This document shows positions 36,478 through 43,915 of a stretch of 55,005 bases of DNA, in pieces. A program made the translations under genes and the position numbers. This stretch comes from Tetragenococcus halophilus. GTDB taxonomy: Bacteria > Bacillota > Bacilli > Lactobacillales > Enterococcaceae. Position 1 is the first letter of the stretch. Each line of letters opens with the position of its first letter. Under the pieces are notes generated by a model that was given only the letters and a program-made list of their open reading frames with translations, was not told the DNA's origin and did no database searches. The stretch spans positions 1-55,005 of the forward strand of contig NZ_JAKEIT010000016.1 in NCBI RefSeq assembly GCF_021474685.1, in the 5' to 3' direction.

Positions 36478-37092
36478 TTGAAAACAAATGATGAAATTAT
36501 GGATATACTCGATCGTCTAAAAAGAGAAAATAACCTTTCAATTAGCGAAATTGCACGACGTGTTGGTATGGCAAAATCAGCCGTTTCTAAATATTTTACC
36601 CGACAAAGAAAATTCCCTTTAAATCGTATGGAAGATTTTGCTAACGCCTTTAATGTCAGTGCAGATTATATTTTAGAATACGGCAAAAAACAGACTTATT
36701 CTGAAGAAATTGCAAATATTCCTGTTATACAATCAATTACAAACGACTCTACTATTATCGCTGAAGCAAGCCCTAAAACCTACTACCCCACTACTTCTTT
36801 TGGTTTACCAAAAGGACAATTATTTTATTTTAAAATGAACGATATTAGTATGGAACCAATGATCCCCAAAGAAGCTATTGTTCTTATTAAAGAACAAAAT
36901 AATGTTGATGATGAAGAAATTGCGGCTGTGACCTTAAATGATGATCCAACGCTATTTTTAAGAAAAATTAGAAAACAAGACGATTTTATTCTTTTACTAG
37001 CAGAAAACCCAGATTATGCCCCCATTATTGTTACTAAAGAAGAAAACATGAAAGTTATTGGAAAAGCGATTCGAGTAAGTTATGATATTTAA
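36478..37092 (+). CDS. XRE/S24 (CI-like) transcriptional repressor
   Basis: A 204-residue protein with an N-terminal helix-turn-helix (ISEIARRVGMAKSAVSKYFTRQRKFPLNRMEDFA, residues 22-55) and a C-terminal S24 peptidase-like domain. Ser124 in MNDISMEPMIP and Lys163 in FLRKIRKQ are positioned like the LexA/CI Ser-Lys dyad. No Ala-Gly or Cys-Gly cleavage pair is visible in the linker, so self-cleavage is uncertain. The start is TTG at 36478, seven bases after GGGAGGG; no ATG is suitably placed. Autoregulation through the two GTTC-N8-GAAC operators is likely. Confidence 0.85.
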   Translation: MKTNDEIMDILDRLKRENNLSISEIARRVGMAKSAVSKYFTRQRKFPLNRMEDFANAFNVSADYILEYGKKQTYSEEIANIPVIQSITNDSTIIAEASPKTYYPTTSFGLPKGQLFYFKMNDISMEPMIPKEAIVLIKEQNNVDDEEIAAVTLNDDPTLFLRKIRKQDDFILLLAENPDYAPIIVTKEENMKVIGKAIRVSYDI

Positions 37093-37134
37093 ATAAATCC
37101 CCTTATACTAATAATGTAGTGGCCTGTTATGTAA

Positions 37135-37170
37135 AGAACATTGCAAGATAGCGTCTCTTTGCAATGTTCT
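37135..37170. terminator. 12-bp hairpin between convergent genes
   Basis: AGAACATTGCAA (37135-37146) pairs perfectly with TTGCAATGTTCT (37159-37170). It has no T-run, so it is either a weak terminator or an RNA end-protecting stem. Confidence 0.5.
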
Positions 37171-37246
37171 AAATGATATTTACATGAAATCGGTGCCTTA
37201 AAGATGTCAATACAATTTTTCTAGTCAAGAGGTTATCCAACTTACA

Positions 37247-40075
37247 TTACACTTTTGTTAACATTTGATAAAATTCTCTTGCTACACTTGGATATGTTAA
37301 ACGTAGTGCCGAAGTTTCTTCCTTAGCATAACTTAAAAAATTAATCGATCCATACCACACAATCGTTTGATCAATAATACAAACGTTTTGCAGTTTTACT
37401 CTACTCTTGTACACTTTTATTCCTATTTGTTCCATTTTTGTAAGATATTCACTCTGCCTTTTCTGTTGCGCAGCACGCAATGTTTTCGGGTCAGACGTCC
37501 ATATAACTATTTCTGCATGAGCATCTTTTATCTTACTAAGTTCTTCAATAAGCTTTTTATTTAAAAATGGTGTAGATAAAGTAACCTGACTTTTCGCTTT
37601 TTTAATATCATTACTTAATGGTGTAAGATAATTTTCGCTAGTAAAGATTTCCGAATGTTTTTCTTGACTGTTTTCATCCAGAGACACCTCGTAATTCAAT
37701 TTGCGGTAAGTTGTCAAGCGTTTTTGATACATATTTGAAAACATTGGAATCATAAAATCCACATAATCGTATACACGTAATTCACTTTTATTTGTTAGGT
37801 TTCTTTGAAGCCGCCCAAGGTATTGTTGCAAGAGACCACTCCAAGAAATAGGCATTGTTAAACAGATAGTATCTAAACTGGTCAAGTCAAAACCTTCACC
37901 AACATATTTTCCTGTAGCAAGTAATACGTAGGGGGATTTTTCACTTTGTAAGCTAGTAAGTACTTCTTTCCTCTTTGTCTCTTTTACTTTCCCATTTAAT
38001 TCATATATATTCAGTGAATGTTCTAATTTTGAAGAAGAGAGTAGTTGATTGTACAGCTCTTTAAGATGTTCAAGACGCTCACTTATAACTAAGATATGTC
38101 TTCCTTCATTTATGTTATTTAAAATATCTTCAATAATAGTGGAATTTCTTTTTTCATTTCTTGTAATTAAATGATAATTTTCATAAATTTCATTTGTAGC
38201 TATAGCATCTCCAAACTCATTACCAGTCGTTAAGAAGCGCGGGAGTAAAACTTGCTTGTTTTTCTTATCTTTAACCTGTTTTTTAGCTTGCCAGATAATT
38301 TCACCACAACGCATAAATATAATTGGGTCATGGCCGTCCTTACGCTTAGGTGTAGCAGATAGCCCATAGATATATTGCATGTTACAGTTTTTTATTACTT
38401 TTTCAAATGTAAATGCAGCTACGTGATGACATTCATCAATAATGACCATGCCATATTGGTCTAAGATTTCTTGCATCATATCTTTATTGACAAGAGATTG
38501 AAATGTCGCAACATCAACTAAATTACTGCGTTTAAATTTTGAACCATAAATCTGCCCGATTTTATCTTTCTTTTTCTTTCTACCTTTTTTAGTATATTCA
38601 ATTAACGGTTGATCCTTTATTAAAAGAAATTTATCTAATTCTCTCTTCCACTGTTCTGCTAGATTTTTATTTTGAACTAAAATAAGCGTGTTTACTTTTT
38701 TTGAAGCAATCATTTTGCAAGCTAAAATCGTTTTGCCAAATCCAGTATGCGCAGAAATAACACCCATGTCTTGGTTCTTTGTTACTTCTAACGCTTCTTT
38801 CTGTTCTTTTCGCAATTTACCATTAAAATTTACATTAAATTTCTTTCCTTTTACCGTCTTATCTACTACATGAATTTCATTAGCAACTTGCTTTAATTGA
38901 TTTTGTAACCCTCTTGGAATATAAATTTCATCTTTTGTCTCCTCAAACAAAGAAATAATTCTGGGATAATTGTAAGTAGATTGACGCATCGCTTGCCGTT
39001 GATAAAATTCTGGATTGTGAAAAGAGGATAACCCTTTTAGTTTCAAAATTGCTTTTTTTGTTAGTTCACTTTTTTTTATTGTCAGAACATTACTTTCGTA
39101 CACTACTAAGGAATCAAGCATTTCTTCAGGCATTTCCTCCAATAGCTCAATCGGTTTCAGTTGCTCTTCTTTATAGTAATGTAATTCACTCTCAGCATCC
39201 AACTGGTTAATAGTGTTTTCAACTTTTTCACGTGAATATTTTAAGACACTTGCAAGATAATCCCATTGATTTTGATAAGAATCTAAATTTTCATCAAGAA
39301 AAACGCTTTTTCCTTCCAAAAATCGGCTTCCTTGTAAGGGCAAAGCAATCAAATTACCAAAACCTTTTTTAGGTAAAGTATCTTGACTAGGAAACATTCG
39401 ATCAAAGCATGAAAACGATATACTGGGTTCCACTGTCATTGCTTGTGTTAGAAGCAATGTTCCTAAACGACGAACAAGTTTACAAGGCATCGCTTCGCCA
39501 AAGAAAAACCACACATGAGCGCCTTGACCAGATTGTGATTTTTCAATAGAAGCAGTTAAGCCATGCTCTTTGCTTACTCTTGCTACTGCTTTAGCTGCTG
39601 CTTGCCACTCATTTTTGTCAAAATCTAATGCTAAAAAATAGCAAGTATCATCCTTTAATATGGGGTAGACACCTAAAAATTTATTTCCATTTAAATGAGC
39701 CATCAAAAATCGATCTTCCAATCTTTCATACACACGATTTCCTTTATCATCAACTTGAATTGTTGATTTTCCGTTACTTTGTTGCCATTTACAAACAGGA
39801 CCATATACATATTTCTGTTGTTTTTTATTGTAGTACCTATTAGCAAAAATATCAGTCCGTCCTCTAAACAGGTCCTTATACAGTTCAATATCCTGTTTAA
39901 CTGGATCTTTTGCGATGATTTTTGCAAATTGGCCCAAAGGTAGCGAGTAAAAAGTTTCATCAAACTCTTTCGTAAAAACAACTGATCTTTCTTTTGTCCA
40001 ATAATCCTGGATGATCGTTTTTGCAAGTATTGAAGTACCATCTTTTAACTGATATTTTTTAGGAAATCTAACCAT
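37247..40075 (-). CDS. primase-like (TOTE-type AEP) + SF2 helicase + degenerate PLD fusion
   Basis: A 942-residue protein with three parts. About 90-260: an archaeo-eukaryotic primase-like domain with YFLALDFDKNEW (Asp pair) and SQSGQGAHVWFFF (motif His), as in the TOTE conflict-system family. About 415-770: SF2 helicase with SAHTGFGKT, IIDECHH, LSATPKRKDG and QQYLGRLQR. About 815-942: a phospholipase-D-like domain keeping IIDQTIVWYGSIN but with Gln-Asn-Val where HxK is expected, so nuclease activity is doubtful. ATG at 40075 is chosen because AAGGTGG is five bases upstream. Such proteins are believed to take part in defence or mobile-element conflict. It faces the XRE/S24 repressor. Confidence 0.87.
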   Translation of the reverse strand: MVRFPKKYQLKDGTSILAKTIIQDYWTKERSVVFTKEFDETFYSLPLGQFAKIIAKDPVKQDIELYKDLFRGRTDIFANRYYNKKQQKYVYGPVCKWQQSNGKSTIQVDDKGNRVYERLEDRFLMAHLNGNKFLGVYPILKDDTCYFLALDFDKNEWQAAAKAVARVSKEHGLTASIEKSQSGQGAHVWFFFGEAMPCKLVRRLGTLLLTQAMTVEPSISFSCFDRMFPSQDTLPKKGFGNLIALPLQGSRFLEGKSVFLDENLDSYQNQWDYLASVLKYSREKVENTINQLDAESELHYYKEEQLKPIELLEEMPEEMLDSLVVYESNVLTIKKSELTKKAILKLKGLSSFHNPEFYQRQAMRQSTYNYPRIISLFEETKDEIYIPRGLQNQLKQVANEIHVVDKTVKGKKFNVNFNGKLRKEQKEALEVTKNQDMGVISAHTGFGKTILACKMIASKKVNTLILVQNKNLAEQWKRELDKFLLIKDQPLIEYTKKGRKKKKDKIGQIYGSKFKRSNLVDVATFQSLVNKDMMQEILDQYGMVIIDECHHVAAFTFEKVIKNCNMQYIYGLSATPKRKDGHDPIIFMRCGEIIWQAKKQVKDKKNKQVLLPRFLTTGNEFGDAIATNEIYENYHLITRNEKRNSTIIEDILNNINEGRHILVISERLEHLKELYNQLLSSSKLEHSLNIYELNGKVKETKRKEVLTSLQSEKSPYVLLATGKYVGEGFDLTSLDTICLTMPISWSGLLQQYLGRLQRNLTNKSELRVYDYVDFMIPMFSNMYQKRLTTYRKLNYEVSLDENSQEKHSEIFTSENYLTPLSNDIKKAKSQVTLSTPFLNKKLIEELSKIKDAHAEIVIWTSDPKTLRAAQQKRQSEYLTKMEQIGIKVYKSRVKLQNVCIIDQTIVWYGSINFLSYAKEETSALRLTYPSVAREFYQMLTKV

Positions 40076-40105
40076 AAGTACCACCTTGAATTTAGCTTTT
40101 GTTCA

Positions 40106-40117
40106 TATGTTAACATA
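40106..40117. promoter_or_regulatory. 12-bp perfect palindrome upstream of the primase-helicase gene
   Basis: TATGTTAACATA lies 31 bases before the ATG and could be an operator. It differs from the GTTC-N8-GAAC sites, suggesting a separate regulator if real. Confidence 0.35.
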
Positions 40118-40214
40118 ATAGCCGTACAATAAAAAATAGAGCTTATTGTTTACAAATCCCTTTTATTCTAAACTGTCCGTCCCATCTTCGTCCAAATACC
40201 ATAATTCGTAAATA

Positions 40215-40265
40215 TAAAAAAGCCGTCTCTAATTTACTGTTTTTCACAGAAATCAGAGCACGGCT
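40215..40265 (-). terminator. terminator of the fructosamine-type PTS operon
   Basis: AGCCGTGCTCTGATTT pairs with AAATTAGAGACGGCT with one bulge, CTGTG/CACAG-like inner pairing, and six T follow on the minus strand. Confidence 0.85.
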
Positions 40266-40330
40266 CAATCATAAAAAGTTCAACAACCCTTTACGAAATA
40301 AATTATCCATTGTTGTTCTTCAATTTCATT

Positions 40331-41326
40331 TTAAATAATTGGCTCATAAGAGTAGTCGACCTTCCCCATATATTGACGAACGTCCGTCGGATGCCCTCTT
40401 TTTTCGCCTAACTGATCTCTGTAGAGGACTCCCATTTCATAAAACACCATGGGATTAAAATAATCAATCACTGACCCATCAATTGTGTCTAAACCGAAAT
40501 CTTTAGCATCGATTGTTTCAAGCTGTCCATTATATTTTTTTATGAAATCTCTAGAACGTGTATCTAGCACACGAGTTTGTCCAACATTTACACATTGAAT
40601 ATACACTTCATCATCTTGAAGAACTTCAAAAGGACCATGAAAAAATTCAGCAGAATTAATAAATGCACAATCCATCCATTGCATTTCCATTAATGAGCAA
40701 ATAGAGAAACCATAAGCATGGGAAGTATTTGCTCCTGAGCCTAAGATATACAGGAAATTTTGTTTACGATAATTTTGTGCAAATTGTCTAGCAGCTGATA
40801 ATTGAACTTCTTTTGCTTTCTCTATTATTCCGTCTATTTTGTTTAAACCTTTTTTCATTTCCTCGTACTTTTCATAAGAGTCTTCTGTCTGATGTAAAAA
40901 TTCATTTATAATCCTATAAACGACCCCCATGGGTTGGTCAACATGAGAAGCATCCTCTCCCCACTCATAAATGGCCAAGAAATCAGATACATTCTTATCT
41001 GCTAATTTTGAATCTATTTCGTTCGTAATCGCAATAACAAACGAACCATTCTTCTTAGCGAACTTGGCAGCTTCTACTGCTTCGGGAGTATTTCCACTAT
41101 GACTCAAAACAATAGTAATACTGTTCTCACCCCAAGCAGGTGGATTTAACAACGTTAATTCTCTAGCGAACTTGCAAGTAGAATGAAGTTGCTTACTTTC
41201 ACCTTCAACAAAATAATGAGCTGGGAACAAGTCATTGAATGAACCTCCACACCCTACAAAAAATATATTCGTAGTTTCTTCCTTCATGCTTGTAATTTCT
41301 TCCACTAATTTTTTTTCGTCTAACAT
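40331..41326 (-). CDS. SIS-domain sugar-phosphate deglycase (fructoselysine/glucoselysine-6-P type)
   Basis: Members split fructoselysine-6-phosphate or glucoselysine-6-phosphate into lysine and glucose-6-phosphate. The 331 residues hold two SIS domains: IFFVGCGGSFNDLFPAHYF with LSHSGNTPEAVEAAKFAKK, and YILGSGANTSHAYGFSICSL with NSAEFFHGPFEV; the end REGHPTD-like RGHPTDVRQYMGKVDY matches FrlB/Gfr proteins. It is the last gene of a LevR-controlled mannose-family PTS operon, the same setting as gfr loci. Only one deglycase is present whereas gfr operons have two. A glucosamine-type isomerase is a less likely alternative. Confidence 0.78.
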   Translation of the reverse strand: MLDEKKLVEEITSMKEETTNIFFVGCGGSFNDLFPAHYFVEGESKQLHSTCKFARELTLLNPPAWGENSITIVLSHSGNTPEAVEAAKFAKKNGSFVIAITNEIDSKLADKNVSDFLAIYEWGEDASHVDQPMGVVYRIINEFLHQTEDSYEKYEEMKKGLNKIDGIIEKAKEVQLSAARQFAQNYRKQNFLYILGSGANTSHAYGFSICSLMEMQWMDCAFINSAEFFHGPFEVLQDDEVYIQCVNVGQTRVLDTRSRDFIKKYNGQLETIDAKDFGLDTIDGSVIDYFNPMVFYEMGVLYRDQLGEKRGHPTDVRQYMGKVDYSYEPII

Positions 41327-41351
41327 TATAAAACCTCCAAAAGATCATTTT

Positions 41352-42176
41352 TTATGGAACTAAAATATTAAAGTAAGAACATAAAATTCCTAAAACGAAA
41401 GTACCTAAAATAATCCACCCAACTCCTATTCCTTTTTTCAATAGTTTATACATTATAAAAGTTACTAATAATGGGAGTAGCCCAGGAACTATCTGATCAA
41501 AAACATCAGTTTGCAATGACATTTTTGCATCGCCCTGCCCGAAGGTTAACGGCGTGTCCATCACAACATAATCTGAGGTCATGGCACCAATAACTAACAT
41601 ACCTAAAATAGACGAATAATATGAAATTTTATCAATCACATTCGAAGTATTTATTTTCTCAAAAAAGCTTATTCCCATTGAATAACCATACTTTAATCCG
41701 AACCATCTAATAAGAGTACATGGTAAATTATAAGCTATAATAAATAATAACGGTCCTATTATATTTCCCTTTAAAGCGAATGTCGCTGCAATACTAGTGC
41801 ATATAATTCTCCACGTTCCCATTACTAAAGAATCACCAATTGCCGAGAGGGGACCCATTAAGCTAACTTTAATGTTACTAATAGCTTTAGTATCAAAATC
41901 ATCTTCAACTGCATTTTGTTCTTCCATTGAAGCTGTAATTCCCATTATTGTTGATGAACAAAAGTTTGAAACATTAAAGAATTCTGTATTTCTTTCCATT
42001 GATTCTTTTAATTCATCTGGTTGGTTTTTATAAATCTTTTCTAATAATGGTGTCATAGCATAAGCATAGCCAACACCTAATTGTCTACTAAACTCCCAAG
42101 AAGAGCCCATTGCAAAAGTTCGCCAGAAAGATTTACGCAAATCTTTCTTTGTTAAACTATTAGAAATCGTCGTCAT
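41352..42176 (-). CDS. mannose-family PTS EIID component
   Basis: The 274-residue membrane partner of EIIC in a mannose-type permease. It begins LTKKDLRKSFWRTFAMGSSWEFSRQLGVGYAYAMTPLL, contains SNIKVSLMGPLSAIGDSL and IGPLLFIIAYNLPCTLIRWFGL, and ends in two membrane helices. Start overlaps the EIIC end by 17 bases. Specificity is probably an Amadori compound given the deglycase next door. Confidence 0.9.
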   Translation of the reverse strand: MTTISNSLTKKDLRKSFWRTFAMGSSWEFSRQLGVGYAYAMTPLLEKIYKNQPDELKESMERNTEFFNVSNFCSSTIMGITASMEEQNAVEDDFDTKAISNIKVSLMGPLSAIGDSLVMGTWRIICTSIAATFALKGNIIGPLLFIIAYNLPCTLIRWFGLKYGYSMGISFFEKINTSNVIDKISYYSSILGMLVIGAMTSDYVVMDTPLTFGQGDAKMSLQTDVFDQIVPGLLPLLVTFIMYKLLKKGIGVGWIILGTFVLGILCSYFNILVP

Positions 42177-42930
42177 CAGTTACCGCCCCCTCAGTACTTG
42201 TTGCTTTCTTCTCGTCGCGAAAATACATAATCATTACTATTGCAGCACCAAAGAATGCTATCCCTATAATAGGAATTTCTAAGTAAGATACTAATAAAAA
42301 TCCAACAAAAAAGAACGGAATAACCTCTTTTTTCATAAGCATTTCCAATAACATAGCGAAACCAAATGCAGGTAAAATTTGACTAGCAACTACCAAACCA
42401 TCTTGCACAAACTCAGGGATCGCACTAATAATCGTATTGGCAAATTGGTTTCCTAAAACAAAAGTTAAAGTTACTAAAACCATCGATGGTCCAAAGTGGA
42501 GTAATGTCCCTCCCCAAAAGGAAAGATTACTAAAAAGTCTGGTTTTTCCACTTGCAGCTATTTCCTCGCATTTTTTAATAAAAAGTGGAGAGATTAACAC
42601 GTATACTAGATTTTGAACAAACAAGACAACCATTGAAATTGGTAGGCCAAAGGTAATTGCAGTGGAAAAATTCCCTCCAGTTTGGATAGCAATGCCAGTT
42701 CCTATAATACTAGCAGAAACCATATCTTGAGGAGTAGATAGGCCTATTTCCTGAACTCCAATAAATGCTAATTCCATTTGAGCTCCGATAATAATCCCTT
42801 CACTCAAGCTACCTAAAACAAGTCCAGTTGCAGCACACATTACAATGGGACGATAAGTCTGTCCCCGCCCAAATAAAAAATACTCAGCATAACCAAATAT
42901 AGATACTAAAAATATCAAAAATATGTCCAT
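42160..42930 (-). CDS. mannose-family PTS EIIC component
   Basis: A 256-residue integral membrane protein with about seven helices: MDIFLIFLVSIFGYAEYFLFGRGQTYRPIV, then GLVLGSLSEGIIIGAQMELAFIGVQEIG, matching the EIIC sorbose/mannose family substrate channel. An acidic tail TDDDDF ends the protein. It follows EIIB after 17 bases. Confidence 0.9.
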   Translation of the reverse strand: MDIFLIFLVSIFGYAEYFLFGRGQTYRPIVMCAATGLVLGSLSEGIIIGAQMELAFIGVQEIGLSTPQDMVSASIIGTGIAIQTGGNFSTAITFGLPISMVVLFVQNLVYVLISPLFIKKCEEIAASGKTRLFSNLSFWGGTLLHFGPSMVLVTLTFVLGNQFANTIISAIPEFVQDGLVVASQILPAFGFAMLLEMLMKKEVIPFFFVGFLLVSYLEIPIIGIAFFGAAIVMIMYFRDEKKATSTEGAVTDDDDF

Positions 42931-42947
42931 AAATTCATCTAACTCCT

Positions 42948-43409
42948 TTACTCAATTTTTTTCTTTTTATCTCGGGGAACCTGCTGTGTATAAATTTCCA
43001 CTCCATCCGAGAGCAACTTTTGTAATTTTTCATATTCTTCTTGAGTTACAAACACTGCACTAGATAACGATTTTTTTTCTTCTTCAAACTTTGTTCCACC
43101 TAAATTTAATTCTTTAATAGAATCTACATTCTCTATTAATTTATAAGCATCATCAATATTTCCTATAATTATGAATAAATTATATTTATCTGTAACTCCA
43201 CTATTTAAAGCTTCAATGGAATCATTGATCGTTTTTATCACCAATTTAACACCACTAGGTTTAGCTAATTTAATAATCGTTTTCTGTTGATCGTCCGTGG
43301 CAGCCTTATCATTAGCCACTAAGATACAATCCGCAGACAAATGAGAGGTCCATGAAAAAGCAACCTGCCCATGTAACAATCTATGATCTACGCGAGTTAA
43401 TAAGATCAT
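42948..43409 (-). CDS. mannose-family PTS EIIB component
   Basis: A 153-residue phosphotransfer protein: ILLTRVDHRLLHGQVAFSW with the phosphorylated His15, followed by SADCILVANDKAA and LGGTKFEEEKKSLSSAVFV. GGAGGA upstream. It takes phosphate from EIIA and gives it to the sugar during import. Confidence 0.92.
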   Translation of the reverse strand: MILLTRVDHRLLHGQVAFSWTSHLSADCILVANDKAATDDQQKTIIKLAKPSGVKLVIKTINDSIEALNSGVTDKYNLFIIIGNIDDAYKLIENVDSIKELNLGGTKFEEEKKSLSSAVFVTQEEYEKLQKLLSDGVEIYTQQVPRDKKKKIE

Positions 43410-43424
43410 AATTTTTCCTCCTCC

Positions 43425-43844
43425 TTAAAATTCTTCTTCCTCTATTTCTTCGTTAAAGCTCTCATTACAAAATTGAATCGTTTCTTTACTACTGTTAAGC
43501 GTCTGTATAATGAGTTCAACAATCCTATCTGTATTTGCAAATTGAGTTGAAAATTCAATCAAAAATGGTAAGTTTAATCCTGTAATTAAATAAAAATTAG
43601 GCTGCTTTATATAACGTAAAAATTCATTATTTACGCTTCCGCCAAATAAATCAGTAATGACAATCAGTTCTTTTTCTGCATTTTCTGCCATTAACTGATC
43701 CACTGTTTGTTTTAAATCAAAGTTTTCAGTTATGTAACAATCTAATGCGCTGATTGCCTCATTTTTCCCACAGATCAATTCCAATGAACTTAAAATCCCT
43801 GAAGCAAACTTTCCATGGGAAGCTAATATGATTTTCCTCTCCAA
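43425..43844 (-). CDS. mannose-family PTS EIIA component
   Basis: A 139-residue EIIA of the mannose family: KIILASHGKFASGILSSLELI with the phosphorylated His, ITDLFGGSVNNEFLRYI and LITGLNLPFLIEFS. I place the start at TTG 43844, with GAGGTG upstream and the family-like MERKIILASHG; GTG 43853 has no spaced binding site. First gene of the operon; the leader from the predicted sigma-54 start (about 43863) is about 19 bases. Confidence 0.88.
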   Translation of the reverse strand: MERKIILASHGKFASGILSSLELICGKNEAISALDCYITENFDLKQTVDQLMAENAEKELIVITDLFGGSVNNEFLRYIKQPNFYLITGLNLPFLIEFSTQFANTDRIVELIIQTLNSSKETIQFCNESFNEEIEEEEF

Positions 43845-43873
43845 CCTCTTCACCTCTCTTACACCTTTATAAA

Positions 43874-43890
43874 AGCAAAACGCATGCCAA
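43874..43890 (-). promoter_or_regulatory. sigma-54 (-24/-12) promoter of the PTS operon
   Basis: TTGGCATGCGTTTTGCT on the minus strand matches the consensus YTGGCACGRNNNTTGCW with GG (43887-43888) and GC (43875-43876) ten bases apart. It lies 20 bases before the EIIA ribosome binding region and just after the gene for a sigma-54 activator. The -24 box is inside the terminator stem of that gene. Confidence 0.85.
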
Positions 43891-43908
43891 CTTTAGTGGC
43901 ATGCGTTT
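43877..43908 (-). terminator. terminator of the LevR-type gene
   Basis: AAACGCATGCCA and TGGCATGCGTTT form a perfect 12-bp stem with a seven-base loop, eight bases after the stop. The T-run is interrupted (TTTTGCTTTT). Confidence 0.8.
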
Positions 43909-43915
43909 AAAATAT

